64,000 bases of DNA, taken from assembly GCA_963784805.1 (NCBI GenBank), contig CAWASR010000016.1, positions 124,001 through 188,000 of the forward strand. The letters are read 5' to 3'. The stretch comes from Roseiarcus sp963784805. Its GTDB lineage: Bacteria; Pseudomonadota; Alphaproteobacteria; Rhizobiales; Beijerinckiaceae. A program made the translations under genes and the position numbers. Below the pieces are notes generated by a model. That model worked only from the letters and a program-made list of their open reading frames with translations, did not search any database and had not been told where the DNA came from. Shown here piece after piece: positions 23,787 through 33,979 of this stretch. Each line of letters begins with the position of its first letter. Positions within the stretch are counted from its first letter, which is position 1.

Positions 23787-25847
23787 ATGACCAAGTCGAG
23801 CGCCGACGACAATCCGCTTCTCGGAGCCTGGACCGGGCCGTTCGAGACGCCGCCGTTCGAGCGCATCGAACCGGCGCATTTCAGGCCCGCTTTCGAGATC
23901 GCTCTCAAGGAGGCGCGGAGAGAAATCGACGCCGTCGCCGCCAATCCGGAGCCTCCGACCTTCGCCAATTCGATCGAGGCGCTGGAGCGCAGCGGGCGCA
24001 GCCTCGACAAGGCGGCAGGCGTCTTCTTCAATCTCGCCGGCGCCGCGACCAACGACGCGCTACAGGCGATCGAGCGCGAAATCGCCCCGATCCTGGCGCG
24101 CCATCGCAGCGAAACCTATTTGAACGACGCGCTGTTCCAGCGCATCGACGCTCTGAAAGCCAGGGAGGACGGGCTCGGTCTTTCGGCCGAACAAGCGCGC
24201 GTGCTCGACCGCTATCATCTCAATTTCACCCGGGCCGGCGCGGGGCTGCCGCCCAAGACCAAGGCGCGCCTGGCCGCGATCTCCGAACGGCTTGCGACCC
24301 TGGGCGCCGAGTTCGGCCAGAATGTGCTGGCGGATGAAAAGGCCTGGCTCCTGCTGCTCGATGAGCGCGATCTCGACGGCCTGCCGGATTTTTTCATCGC
24401 CAGCGCGGCGCGCGTCGCCGCCGAGAACGGCCATGCCGGAAAATACGCGGTCACGCTTTCGCGCTCGAGCATCGAGCCGTTCTTGCAATTCTCAGGCCGC
24501 CGGGATCTGCGGGAGAAGGCCTTTCGCGCCTGGACCGCGCGCGGCGAAAGCGGAGGTCCGACCGACAATCGCGAAATCGCCGCCGAAATGGTGCGCCTCA
24601 GGGCCGAGCGCGCGCGCTTGATGGGCTATGAGAGCTACGCCCATTACCGCCTCGCCGACACGATGGCGAAGTCGCCGCGGGCGGCGCTCGATCTGCTCGA
24701 GTCGGTCTGGACGCCCGCCGTCGCCAGCGCGCGCAAGGATGAGGAGGCCCTGCAGGCGATCGTCGCGCGCGAGGGCGGCAATTTCAAAGTCGCTCCTTGG
24801 GATTGGCGCTATTTCGCCGCAAAGCGGCGCAAGGCGGAATTCGATTTCGATGAGGCCGCGGTCAAGCCCTTTCTGCAGCTCGACCGAATGATCGAGGCGG
24901 CGTTCTATGCGGCCAACCGCCTGTTCGGCCTCGGCTTCGCCGAACGCTTCGACCTGAAGCTCTATCATCCCGACGTCCGCGCCTGGACGGTGACCGATCG
25001 CGGCGGCGAGCCGGTCGCGCTGTTCCTGGGCGATTATTTTGCTCGGCCGTCAAAGCGGAGCGGGGCGTGGATGAGCGATTTCCGCGGGCAGCAGAAACTG
25101 GACCGCCCGCAGCTGCCGATCGTGGTCAATGTGATGAATTTCGTCAAAGGCGCCGAGGGCGAGGCGAGCCTGTTGAGTTTCGACGACGCGCGCACGCTTT
25201 TTCATGAGTTCGGCCATGGCCTCCACGGCATGCTGTCCGATGTGACTTACCCGCTGATCGCCGGGACCAATGTCGCGGGGGATTTCGTGGAGTTTCCCTC
25301 GCAGATTTACGAGCATTGGCTGGAGCAGCCCGTAATGTTGCGCCGCTTCGCGCTTCATTACAAAACCGGCGAGCCCATGCCGGAAGCGCTCCTCGGCAAA
25401 CTGCTGAGCGCGCGCCGGTTTAATCAGGGTTTCGCCACCGTCGAATATACGGCGTCGGCGCTGGTCGACCTCAAGCTGCATCTCGATCCGTCGCCGGGCG
25501 ACATCGACGTCGTCGCGTTCGAGCGGCGCGAGCTGGATCGGATCGCCATGCCGGAGGCGATCGTCATGCGTCACCGGAGCCCCCATTTCCAGCATATCTT
25601 TTCGGGCGGCTATTCGGCCGCCTATTACAGCTATCTGTGGTCCGAAATTCTCGACGCAGACGGGTTCGAGGCGTTTGAAGAGAGCGGCGACATCTTTGAC
25701 GGGGCCGTGGCCCGGCGGCTGCGTGATTTCGTCTATGCGGCCGGCGGCAGCCGCGATTATGACGCGGCCTACAAGGGCTTTCGCGGCCGGGCGCCGTCGC
25801 CCCGGGCGCTTTTCCGCAAGCGTGGCCTGGAGGCTGACGGGCGCTGA
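23787..25847 (+). CDS. dcp: M3-family zinc metallopeptidase (Dcp/oligopeptidase A-like)
   Basis: 686 aa, full length for peptidyl-dipeptidases and oligopeptidase A. The zinc motif is LFHEFGHGLHGML, with the second Glu in AGDFVEFPSQIYEHW, and the substrate-binding His/Tyr region is SGGYSAAYYSYLWSEILD near the C-terminus. There is no signal peptide, so it probably degrades short peptides in the cytoplasm. Length and motifs fit Dcp slightly better than PrlC, but the two are hard to separate without a tree. ATG 23787 follows CTCCG and no clear Shine-Dalgarno. Confidence 0.88.
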   Translation: MTKSSADDNPLLGAWTGPFETPPFERIEPAHFRPAFEIALKEARREIDAVAANPEPPTFANSIEALERSGRSLDKAAGVFFNLAGAATNDALQAIEREIAPILARHRSETYLNDALFQRIDALKAREDGLGLSAEQARVLDRYHLNFTRAGAGLPPKTKARLAAISERLATLGAEFGQNVLADEKAWLLLLDERDLDGLPDFFIASAARVAAENGHAGKYAVTLSRSSIEPFLQFSGRRDLREKAFRAWTARGESGGPTDNREIAAEMVRLRAERARLMGYESYAHYRLADTMAKSPRAALDLLESVWTPAVASARKDEEALQAIVAREGGNFKVAPWDWRYFAAKRRKAEFDFDEAAVKPFLQLDRMIEAAFYAANRLFGLGFAERFDLKLYHPDVRAWTVTDRGGEPVALFLGDYFARPSKRSGAWMSDFRGQQKLDRPQLPIVVNVMNFVKGAEGEASLLSFDDARTLFHEFGHGLHGMLSDVTYPLIAGTNVAGDFVEFPSQIYEHWLEQPVMLRRFALHYKTGEPMPEALLGKLLSARRFNQGFATVEYTASALVDLKLHLDPSPGDIDVVAFERRELDRIAMPEAIVMRHRSPHFQHIFSGGYSAAYYSYLWSEILDADGFEAFEESGDIFDGAVARRLRDFVYAAGGSRDYDAAYKGFRGRAPSPRALFRKRGLEADGR

Positions 25848-26016
25848 AAGACGCGTCGACGAATTTTGGATCGGCCGGATTCGCGCGGCCGAACGCCATG
25901 ACGGCGACCGTCGCGCCTTTCTTCGCGACGACCGCGCGGAAGAATCGCGCTGCTGACGGAAACTGACAGTCGCTGGAGCTAGACAAGGCGCCGGTCCAAA
26001 CCCGGAGCAAACGCCC

Positions 26017-26379
26017 ATGTCCGATGTCGGTTTCGTTCTTGTCTATGTCAGCGACGTGCCAAAGAGCGAGGCCTTCTACGCCTCGATACTGGGACGTCCG
26101 GCGATCGAATCCTCCCCAACCTTCGCCATGCTCAAAGCCGCGCCTGGCCTGATGTTGGGGCTGTGGAATCGCGACGGCGTCATGCCGCCGGCGACGCCGG
26201 CCGGCGGCGGCGAGATCGCCTTTACCGCCGCGAGCGCCGCCGAGGTCGACTCGCGCTTCGCCCAATGGCAAGCGCTGGGGGTCACAATCGCCCAAGAGCC
26301 GACGGCGATGGACTTCGGCTACACGTTCGTCGGGTTCGATCCCGACGGTCAGCGACTGCGCGTCTTCGCGCCGCGGTGA
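26017..26379 (+). CDS. VOC-superfamily (glyoxalase/bleomycin-resistance fold) protein
   Basis: 120 aa, one VOC domain with the paired beta-alpha-beta-beta-beta modules: VLVYVSDVPKSEAFYASILG at the N-terminus and FVGFDPDGQRLRVFAP at the C-terminus. Members bind metal and act as dioxygenases, isomerases or drug-binding proteins; no function can be given. It lies about 170 bp after the M3 peptidase on the same strand and converges on the DsbA-like gene. Confidence 0.8.
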   Translation: MSDVGFVLVYVSDVPKSEAFYASILGRPAIESSPTFAMLKAAPGLMLGLWNRDGVMPPATPAGGGEIAFTAASAAEVDSRFAQWQALGVTIAQEPTAMDFGYTFVGFDPDGQRLRVFAPR

Positions 26380-26422
26380 GGGGGCTGGATTGACCCGGCC
26401 CTCTCGGTTCGCCTCGACGCCG

Positions 26423-27055
26423 TCACTTGCCGATGCGCGCGCGGAAGTCCGCGACGGCCGTCTTGAACTTGTCGTAGTCGAGCGCCGCTGCCACGATGTA
26501 GGGTCCGATCAGGTAGACGGGGGTTCCCTGGAGGCCAAGGACCTTCGCCTGGTCTTCGTTCCTTTTCAGGAGGTCCGCGATGTCTGAATCATGGGCTTTC
26601 ATATCCCTGTCCAGCGCCGCCATGTCCACTCCCGCCGCCCGGACGGCGTCAAGCATGGTCGCCTCGGAGACCTTTCCGTGGATGCCCATCAGCGCCGCAT
26701 GCGCCGCCTCGTACCTGCCCTGGTATTTGGCGCCAAGCGCGAGCCGCGCGCCATAGACGGACGTCTGAGCCAGGATCGGCCAATCCTTGTAGACGAGCCG
26801 AACCTTGCCGTCGGTTGAGACGAACCGTTTGAGATCCGGGGCGGTTTTCTTGCAATATGGGCAATTGTAGTCGAGGAACGCCACGATGGTGACGTCTCCC
26901 TTTGGATTGCCCGCGACCGGCGCGTCCGGGTCGTTCAAGACCGCATCGACAAAGACGCCGCCAGGTTGCGCGGCGGCGCTCCGGATCCAAAATCCAGCCG
27001 GAAGAATCGTCAACGGCAGAAGCGCCGCCATCGACAGACATTGTCTGCGGTTCAT
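26423..27055 (-). CDS. Periplasmic DsbA-like thiol-disulfide protein
   Basis: 210 aa. It has a signal peptide (MNRRQCLSMAALLPLTILPA, then a cut near AAAQ) and a thioredoxin fold with an inserted helical domain. The active site is CPYC (FLDYNCPYCKKTAPDL) and the cis-Pro loop is GLQGTPVYLIG. It should act as an oxidase or isomerase of periplasmic disulfides; CPYC suggests a member of the DsbA family close to the BdbD/ScsC-type proteins. A DsbB homologue is encoded at 44284 and could reoxidise it. Confidence 0.88.
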   Translation of the reverse strand: MNRRQCLSMAALLPLTILPAGFWIRSAAAQPGGVFVDAVLNDPDAPVAGNPKGDVTIVAFLDYNCPYCKKTAPDLKRFVSTDGKVRLVYKDWPILAQTSVYGARLALGAKYQGRYEAAHAALMGIHGKVSEATMLDAVRAAGVDMAALDRDMKAHDSDIADLLKRNEDQAKVLGLQGTPVYLIGPYIVAAALDYDKFKTAVADFRARIGK

Positions 27056-27261
27056 GGAGCGTCTCCGCGCGCCTCGTGGAACGGGATGAAACCGTCGCCG
27101 TCCGTCCGAAAACGAGCGAAGCGCGGGCCGTCAGTCAGGACGTTCTATTATGACAATGGGGTCTGAGCGAACCCCCGCACCCGATCAACTTTCCGCGACG
27201 AGTCTTGACCCGGCGGCGCGCGCGAGCCCGGGGACCGGGGGTCGACCGGCCTCGCCGGCAA

Positions 27262-28236
<975 letters not shown>

Positions 28237-28243
28237 TGACTGC

Positions 28244-28309
28244 CTCGGAATAAAGTAGTCGGGCCGGCGCTTCGTCAGCGCCGCCCGACGCTTATCACCT
28301 TATTCCGAA
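28244..28309 (-). promoter_or_regulatory. cysK leader: inverted TCGGAATAA half-sites flanking a GC hairpin
   Basis: TCGGAATAA at 28244-28252 has an exact inverted copy, TTATTCCGA, at 28300-28308. Between them 28258-28289 folds as GTCGGGC-CGGCGC, loop TTCGTCA, GCGCC-GCCCGAC, a near-perfect stem with one bulge. Read on the minus strand, the hairpin lies between the rrf2 stop (28341) and the cysK start (28236) and is followed by TACTTTATT, so it could terminate or attenuate transcription. The half-sites could be an operator for the adjacent Rrf2 protein; that is inference. Confidence 0.55.
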
Positions 28310-28340
28310 GCAAGTCTATATTAAGTGGTTAATACCGCAT

Positions 28341-28793
28341 TTAGATTGCAAAATCGCCGGCGGCCTTTTCGTCGTCGAGAACATGCGCCTGCTCGGCGCT
28401 CTCGCACATCAGTTCGACCGTAATCGAATCGAGATTGGCGAGGAAACTCTCGCCCGCCTTGCGCACGGCCGGATCGATCACCCGCTCGAGCAGGGGCGAA
28501 TTCGTGCCCAGATCGTCCGGATCGGCGGTGCTCAACGACATCGCGGTGCGCACGATTTCGCCGACGGTGATGCGCCGGCGCTCCCGCGCGAGTTCATAGC
28601 CGCCGCGCGGTCCGCGCACGCCCTTCAGGATCTTGGCGTGGACCAGCCCCTGGAGCAACGTCTCCAGGTGGCGCGGCGGCAGTTTGTGACGCGCGGCCAA
28701 GGCCTTCGCGGCGACTGGCGAAGACCGGGAGTGCAGCGCGACATCGACAACAGCGGCGATGGCGAGGACGCTCCGTCGCGACAATAGGTTCAT
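28341..28793 (-). CDS. Rrf2-family transcriptional regulator next to cysK
   Basis: 150 aa. Winged-helix Rrf2 protein with the recognition segment RGGYELARERRRITVGEIVR. The Fe-S-binding Cys triad of IscR, NsrR and RirA is missing; only one Cys (ELMCES) is present. It is therefore more like CymR, which works with CysK to sense cysteine. It lies directly upstream of cysK, and its own ATG overlaps the dut stop (ATGA, 28790-28793), placing it at the end of the ubiE-ubiB-coaBC-dut run. Regulation of cysK is inferred from position. Confidence 0.87.
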   Translation of the reverse strand: MNLLSRRSVLAIAAVVDVALHSRSSPVAAKALAARHKLPPRHLETLLQGLVHAKILKGVRGPRGGYELARERRRITVGEIVRTAMSLSTADPDDLGTNSPLLERVIDPAVRKAGESFLANLDSITVELMCESAEQAHVLDDEKAAGDFAI

Positions 28794-29260
28794 TTCGTAC
28801 CTCCCTCAGATGAGCGCCCCGTGGAACCGAATCCATTTGAGCCCCGGACGCTCGTAGTGAGCCGCTCGCTCGCAATGAGAGCGACGCGTTCCACAGAAGA
28901 AACGACGAGTTGGGCTATCCGCGCGCCTCGTCGAATTGCAAAAGGCTTTTCTCCCAAATTGATGAGAACGACGCCGATTTCTCCGCGATAGTCGGCGTCG
29001 ATGGTCCCCGGACTATTGAGGACGGTCACTCCAGTATCCAGCGCCAGCCCCGACCGAGGCCGAATCTGTGCTTCAAAACCCTTCGGCAACTCGATCGCCA
29101 ACCCGGTCGGGATCAGCGCGCGCGCGCCGGGAGCCAAGCTTACCTCGGCGTCAGCGGCCAAAGCCGCCACGAGGTCCATCCCCGCGGCATCTTCACTCTT
29201 ATATGCCGGCAATTGCAAGCCCTCGGCATGTGGATATCTCCTAACGGAAATCGCGATCAT
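28790..29260 (-). CDS. dut: dUTP diphosphatase
   Basis: 156 aa trimeric dUTPase that hydrolyses dUTP to dUMP and diphosphate. The conserved motifs are in order: AAGMDLVAAL, RPRSGLAL, GTIDADYRGEIGVVLIN, RGARIAQLVV and the flexible C-terminal GSNGFGSTGRS. ATG 29260 (MIAISVRRYPHAEG) overlaps the coaBC stop by 4 bp. The longer open frame to 30532 is an artefact of joining dut to the displaced reading frame of coaBC. Confidence 0.96.
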   Translation of the reverse strand: MIAISVRRYPHAEGLQLPAYKSEDAAGMDLVAALAADAEVSLAPGARALIPTGLAIELPKGFEAQIRPRSGLALDTGVTVLNSPGTIDADYRGEIGVVLINLGEKPFAIRRGARIAQLVVSSVERVALIASERLTTSVRGSNGFGSTGRSSEGGTK

Positions 29261-30532
29261 TGGCGCTTCGACAGTTCGAGAATAAGGCGCCGCACGATCC
29301 CGTCCGCGACCTCGGCCTTGCTCATCGGCGGCCAGGATTCCTCGCCGTCCGCATCGACGATCTGGACCTGATTCGCGTTCCCGCCGAATGTGGTCGTGCC
29401 TTCGGCGACGCAATTGGCGACGATCAGATCGCAGCCTTTGCAGCCCAATTTGATTCTCGCGTTCGCCGCTACATTCTCCGTTTCGGCGGCAAATCCGATG
29501 ACGACCGAGGGCCGCAGCGTGGTCCTGCCGGCGATTTCCGCAAGGATGTCGGGGTTTTCGACCAGGCGGAGCGTCGGCGGCCCTTTCGCGCTTTTCTTGA
29601 TCTTGTGGCCGGCGACGCTTTCGACCCGCCAGTCGGCGACCGCCGCCGCGGCGATAAAGGCGTCGGCGGGAAGCGCCGCCTCGACCGCCGCCCGCATTTC
29701 CCTTGCCGAACCGACATGAACCACTTCGGCGCCCGGGGGATCGGGCAGTCCAACAGGGCCGGCGACCAGCGTCACCCGGGCGCCGGCGCCGACCGCCGAT
29801 CGCGCGATTGCATGGCCCTGGCGCCCGGACGAACGATTGCCGAGAAATCGGACCGGATCGATCGGCTCGTAAGTCGGGCCCGAGGTGACGATGACATGCC
29901 GTCCGGCGAGCGGCCCGTCGCCCGGGCGCGGGACGGGCGGATCGGCGAGCGCCGTTCCGGCCGCCAGCGCCTGTTCGATCGCCGCGACGATCTCCAAGGG
30001 CTCCGCCATGCGGCCCGGACCGAATTCGCCGCAGGCCATCGGCCCGGAGTTCGGGGCCGACGAACAGGACGCCGTCGGCCTTGAGGCGCTCGACATTGCG
30101 CTGCGTCGCCGGGTGCGTCCACATTCTGACGTTCATCGCCGGGGCGACGAGCGCGCGCTTGTCGGTCGCAAGCAGCAGCGTCGTGGCCATGTCGTCGGCG
30201 AGACCCGCCGCCATCCGGGCCAGAATGTTCGCGGTCGCCGGCGCGACCACCACCAGATCGGCGGCGCGCGACAGTTCGATATGGCCGATCGCAGCCTCGT
30301 CAGTGAGGCTGAACAGTTCGTCGCGCGTCTGCTGTCCGCTCAGCGCCGCCGCCGACAGAGGCGTGATGAATTGTCGCGCCGCAGCCGTCATGACGACGCG
30401 AACAGCGGCGCCGCGCTCTCTGAGCCGTCGGATCAGCTCCAGCGACTTATAGGCTGCTATGCCCCCGCCGACGACCAGGAGAATGCGGGAGGCGGACAGC
30501 GGATCTGGTCTCACGGAGAGCTTGAGCGGCAT
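29257..30532 (-). CDS. coaBC: Bifunctional phosphopantothenoylcysteine decarboxylase / phosphopantothenate-cysteine ligase, with a one-base frameshift
   Basis: Two consecutive steps of coenzyme A synthesis. The CoaC flavoprotein half lies in the frame from ATG 30532: GGGIAAYKSLELIRRL, the active His in TDEAAIGHIELSRAAD, then PAMNVRMWTHPA. The CoaB ligase half lies in a second frame: ACGEFGPGRMAEPLEIV, TSGPTYEPIDPVRFLGNRSSG, AAVADWRVESVAG. The frames meet at about 30053. Deleting one G from the G4 run 30053-30056 joins VGP to NSGPMACGEF exactly as in the family. CoaBC is essential, so a sequencing indel is likely unless a second copy exists. It overlaps dut by ATGA. Confidence 0.87.
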
Positions 30533-30725
30533 TCGACCAAACTCGCCCGCCGGTGGCGCTCATGTTCGTGCCGCGACTGTAAGACAATGCGAGATGACGC
30601 CATTGCGCGAGCGAGCCCGTCCCTGTCGAAGCGCGTCCCCTGACGCTTAAGCCTGCGGCATGGCGTCCGCGGCCCCACCCCGCATTCCCCGCCACAATAC
30701 ACGGCTCTTCAATGCGCGGTCGAAT

Positions 30726-32273
30726 CTACAGGCGCCACCGATACAACGCAATAGCCAGAATAACAAGTATAATTGTGATCGTCGCTACGGAAAGCGACGA
30801 CCGCCGGCCGTTGGCTGGAGACGCCTCGCGCCTTCCTTCGCCTTCCGCGGCGTCGAGCAGGGCGGCGATTTGCTCCAGGCGGCGCGGCGCGGCGGCGAGA
30901 AAGCCGGCAAGGGATGAAACGCCGCGGGCGGCATCCTCGATGCGGCCTCGCGGCCCCAAGTTTTCTGCGATCCACGCGCCGACCACCGGTTCCGAGGTCG
31001 ACCACACGTTGAGTTGCGGATCGAGCTTGCGCGCGACGCCCTCGACGACGACCATCGTTTTCTGCAGCAGCACCAGCTCGACCCTGGTCGTCATGTCGAA
31101 CAGCGAGGTGATCTCGAACAGCAGGGTCAGAAGCTTCGCCATCGAGATCTGGTCGGCGGTGCGGGAGTGGATCGGCTCGCCGATCGCGCGAATCGCCTGG
31201 GCGAAATCCTCGACCCGATGAACGTGCGGAACATAGCCCGCCTCGAAATGAACTTCGGCGACCCGCAGATAGTCGCGCCGGATGAACCCGAACAGGATTT
31301 CTGCGAGGAACCGGCGTTCCTTGCGGCCGAGCCGGCCCATGATGCCGAAATCGACCGCGACGATGCGCCCGGCCTCGTCGACGAAGAAATTGCCCTGATG
31401 CATGTCGGCGTGAAAGAATCCGTCGCGCAGGGCGTTACGCAGGAAAGTCTGAATGAGGGCGCGCGCAATCGCCCGAGGGTCGAATCCGAGCGCGGTCAGA
31501 TGCTCCGGATCGGCGATCGGAATCCCGTCGATCCACTCCATCGTCATCACTTCGCGGGTGGTGCGGTCCCAGTCGATCGCCGGGGCGCGAATTTCCCGGT
31601 CCTCGCGCGAATTCTCGGCGAATTCCGACGCCGCGGCGGCCTCCAGCCTGAAATCCATCTCCATCCGCACCGTGCGCGCCAGCGTCTCGGCGACCTGGAC
31701 CAGACGCAGGCGGCGAAGCTCGGGCGCGAGACGCTCGGCCAGCCGCGCGGCGAAAAACATGTCGGCGAGATCGCGGGCGAAGCGCCGCTCGACGCCGGCG
31801 CGCAGCACTTTGACCGCGACCGGCCGCGGGCCTTCGCCGGTCCTGACGACGGCGCGGTGGACCTGCGCGATCGAAGCCGCCGCGACCGGTTCGCCGAAAC
31901 TTTCGTAAATCGTCTCGATCTTGGCCCCGAACGCCGCCTCGATGATGCCGACAGCGACCTGCCGGGTCATCGGCGTCAGACGATCCTGAAGGGTCTCGAG
32001 TTCGTGCGCGACCTTGGTTCCGACGATGTCGGGGCGAGTCGAAAGGAACTGCCCCATTTTGACATAGGATGGCCCGAGGAGGTCGACCGCCCGCGAAAGG
32101 CCCTTGAGGCCCTCGACATCGGGTTTGGCGATCGCGTTGGCGAGCGCCAGCGGCAGGCGCGCGAACGGCGGCAGAAGGACGGGATCGACGTCGACGAACG
32201 CCCCTTCGCGGGCGAAGACGTAACCGGCGCGCGCCAGACGCAACCCATGGCCCAACGAGGAAACGAAAGACAC
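30726..32273 (-). CDS. ubiB: UbiB/ADCK-family protein for ubiquinone biosynthesis
   Basis: 515 aa from GTG 32273. An atypical kinase/ATPase of the ABC1/UbiB family needed for ubiquinone synthesis. The family KxGQ motif is seen as YVKMGQFLSTRPD and the A-rich nucleotide loop as AAASIAQVHRA, followed by VAVKVLRAGVERRF, FFHADMHQGNFFV and VDFGIMGRL. The C-terminus is a single membrane anchor (SVATITIILVILAIALYRW). It begins 2 bp after the ubiE stop, so the two are co-transcribed. Confidence 0.95.
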   Translation of the reverse strand: MSFVSSLGHGLRLARAGYVFAREGAFVDVDPVLLPPFARLPLALANAIAKPDVEGLKGLSRAVDLLGPSYVKMGQFLSTRPDIVGTKVAHELETLQDRLTPMTRQVAVGIIEAAFGAKIETIYESFGEPVAAASIAQVHRAVVRTGEGPRPVAVKVLRAGVERRFARDLADMFFAARLAERLAPELRRLRLVQVAETLARTVRMEMDFRLEAAAASEFAENSREDREIRAPAIDWDRTTREVMTMEWIDGIPIADPEHLTALGFDPRAIARALIQTFLRNALRDGFFHADMHQGNFFVDEAGRIVAVDFGIMGRLGRKERRFLAEILFGFIRRDYLRVAEVHFEAGYVPHVHRVEDFAQAIRAIGEPIHSRTADQISMAKLLTLLFEITSLFDMTTRVELVLLQKTMVVVEGVARKLDPQLNVWSTSEPVVGAWIAENLGPRGRIEDAARGVSSLAGFLAAAPRRLEQIAALLDAAEGEGRREASPANGRRSSLSVATITIILVILAIALYRWRL

Positions 32274-32275
32274 AA

Positions 32276-33034
32276 TCAGAGCTTCCAGCCCGAGTGGATC
32301 GCCACCGCCCCGCCGCTGAGGCGCGCGTAGTCGACCCGCGCGAAGCCGGCGGCGCTGATCATGTCGGCGAACAGGTCGGGAGACGGAAACTCGCGAATCG
32401 ACTCGACGAGATAGCGATAGGGCGCGCCGTCGCCCGCAACGACCTTGCCGAGGACCGGAATGACGGCGAAGGAATAGGCGTCATAAACGCGGTCGAACAG
32501 CGGCAGGTCGACGCGGCAGAATTCGAGGCACAGGAAGCGGCCGCCGCGCCTGATGACGCGATAGGCCTCGGCGAGCGCCTTCTCGACCCGCGGCACATTC
32601 CGGATGCCGAAGGCGATCGTGTAGGCGTCGAAACGCGAATCGGCGAAGGGCAGCGCCTCGGCGTTGGCTTCGACGAAGCTCACCCGGTCGAGCAGGGCGC
32701 GCTTCCTGGCGCGCTCGGCGCCGAGGCGCAGCATGTCGGCGTTGATGTCGGCGACCACCACTGAAGTCAGCGGGCCGCCGGCCCTGGCGACGCGGAAGGC
32801 GACGTCGCCGGTGCCGCCGGCGACGTCGAGATGGGCGAAAGGCCGCGAGCGCGAGGGGCGGACCTTGGCGGCCAGGACGTCCTTCCATATCCGATGGAGT
32901 CCAAAGGACATGAGATCGTTCATGACGTCGTAGCGGCCGGCGACCTTGCGGAACACGTCGTCCACCAAGCCCTGCTTTTCTCCGATCTCGACGGTGCGCT
33001 GGCCGAAATGCGTTTGTTCGGGCGCTACAGGCAT
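32276..33034 (-). CDS. ubiE: UbiE methyltransferase (ubiquinone/menaquinone C-methylation)
   Basis: 252 aa class I SAM methyltransferase that methylates 2-polyprenyl-6-methoxy-1,4-benzoquinol. The N-terminus VDDVFRKVAGRYDVMNDLMS is the UbiE signature; HLDVAGGTGDVAF is the SAM loop, IAFGIRNV and LCLEFC are the later UbiE motifs. It heads the ubiE-ubiB-coaBC-dut-rrf2 set; all five lie on the minus strand with short or overlapping junctions, except for about 190 bp between ubiB and coaBC. Confidence 0.96.
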   Translation of the reverse strand: MPVAPEQTHFGQRTVEIGEKQGLVDDVFRKVAGRYDVMNDLMSFGLHRIWKDVLAAKVRPSRSRPFAHLDVAGGTGDVAFRVARAGGPLTSVVVADINADMLRLGAERARKRALLDRVSFVEANAEALPFADSRFDAYTIAFGIRNVPRVEKALAEAYRVIRRGGRFLCLEFCRVDLPLFDRVYDAYSFAVIPVLGKVVAGDGAPYRYLVESIREFPSPDLFADMISAAGFARVDYARLSGGAVAIHSGWKL

Positions 33035-33202
33035 TCGGAACTCTCCGTGGGCGGGCGAGACCTTAGCGCGGCGGGGCCTGGCCGTACATTGACCTTGGGC
33101 AGGATTTTGGAAAAGCGGCCGCCGGTTTTCCGATGGAAATCCTGAGTCTTCAAAGGACTCCAGCCAGGAATTGGCCGGCGAGCGCGCGAATTCGCAACTG
33201 GA

Positions 33203-33979
33203 TCAGTCCATCCGCATGGGGACGCCCGCCTCGGCCATGCGCGCCTTGGCCTGGCGGATCGTGTATTCGCCGAAATGAAAGATCGAGGCTGCGAGCACGG
33301 CGCTGGCGTGGCCCTGCCGCACCCCGGCGACGAGGTCCTCAAGGTCGCCGACGCCGCCCGAGGCGATGACCGGAATTTGAACCGCGTCCGCGACCGCCCG
33401 GGTGAGTTCGAGGTCGAAGCCCTCCCTGGAGCCGTCGCGATCCATCGAGGTCAGGAGGATTTCGCCGGCGCCGAGCGCCGCGACCTCGCGCGCATAGGCG
33501 ATCGCCTCGACGCCGGTCGGCCGGCGTCCGCCGTGGGTGAAGATCTCCCAGCGCGGCCCCTCGCCCGGCCCCAAAACCCGCTTGGCGTCGATGGCGACAA
33601 CGACGCATTGGCTGCCAAACTTCTGCGCCGCCTGGCGCACGAACTCGCGATTGGCGACCGCGGCCGAATTGATCGAAGCCTTGTCGGCGCCGGCGAGCAG
33701 CAGCTTTCGGATGTCGTCGGTGGTTCGCACGCCCCCACCGACCGTCAGCGGCATGAAGCAGACCTCCGCCGTGCGCGCGACGACGTCGAGCAATATGCCG
33801 CGGTCTTCGTGGCTGGCGGCAATGTCGAGAAAGCACAGTTCGTCCGCGCCCGCCCGGTCGTAGGCGATCGCGCACTCGACCGGGTCGCCGGCGTCGCGCA
33901 GATTGACGAAATTGACTCCCTTGACGACCCGGCCGTCCTTGACGTCCAGGCAGGGGATGACGCGCGCCTTGAGGGTCAT
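33203..33979 (-). CDS. hisF: Imidazole glycerol phosphate synthase, cyclase subunit
   Basis: 258 aa (beta-alpha)8 barrel. With HisH it converts PRFAR and ammonia to imidazole glycerol phosphate and AICAR. Asp of VIPCLDVKDGRVVKG and Asp of TSMDRDGSREGFD are the catalytic pair; phosphate sites are LTVGGGVRTTDD and VIASGGVGDLEDL. ATG 33979 overlaps the hisA stop by 4 bp. It is the last gene of hisB-hisH-hisA-hisF; the hisE that usually follows is not present here. Confidence 0.97.
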   Translation of the reverse strand: MTLKARVIPCLDVKDGRVVKGVNFVNLRDAGDPVECAIAYDRAGADELCFLDIAASHEDRGILLDVVARTAEVCFMPLTVGGGVRTTDDIRKLLLAGADKASINSAAVANREFVRQAAQKFGSQCVVVAIDAKRVLGPGEGPRWEIFTHGGRRPTGVEAIAYAREVAALGAGEILLTSMDRDGSREGFDLELTRAVADAVQIPVIASGGVGDLEDLVAGVRQGHASAVLAASIFHFGEYTIRQAKARMAEAGVPMRMD

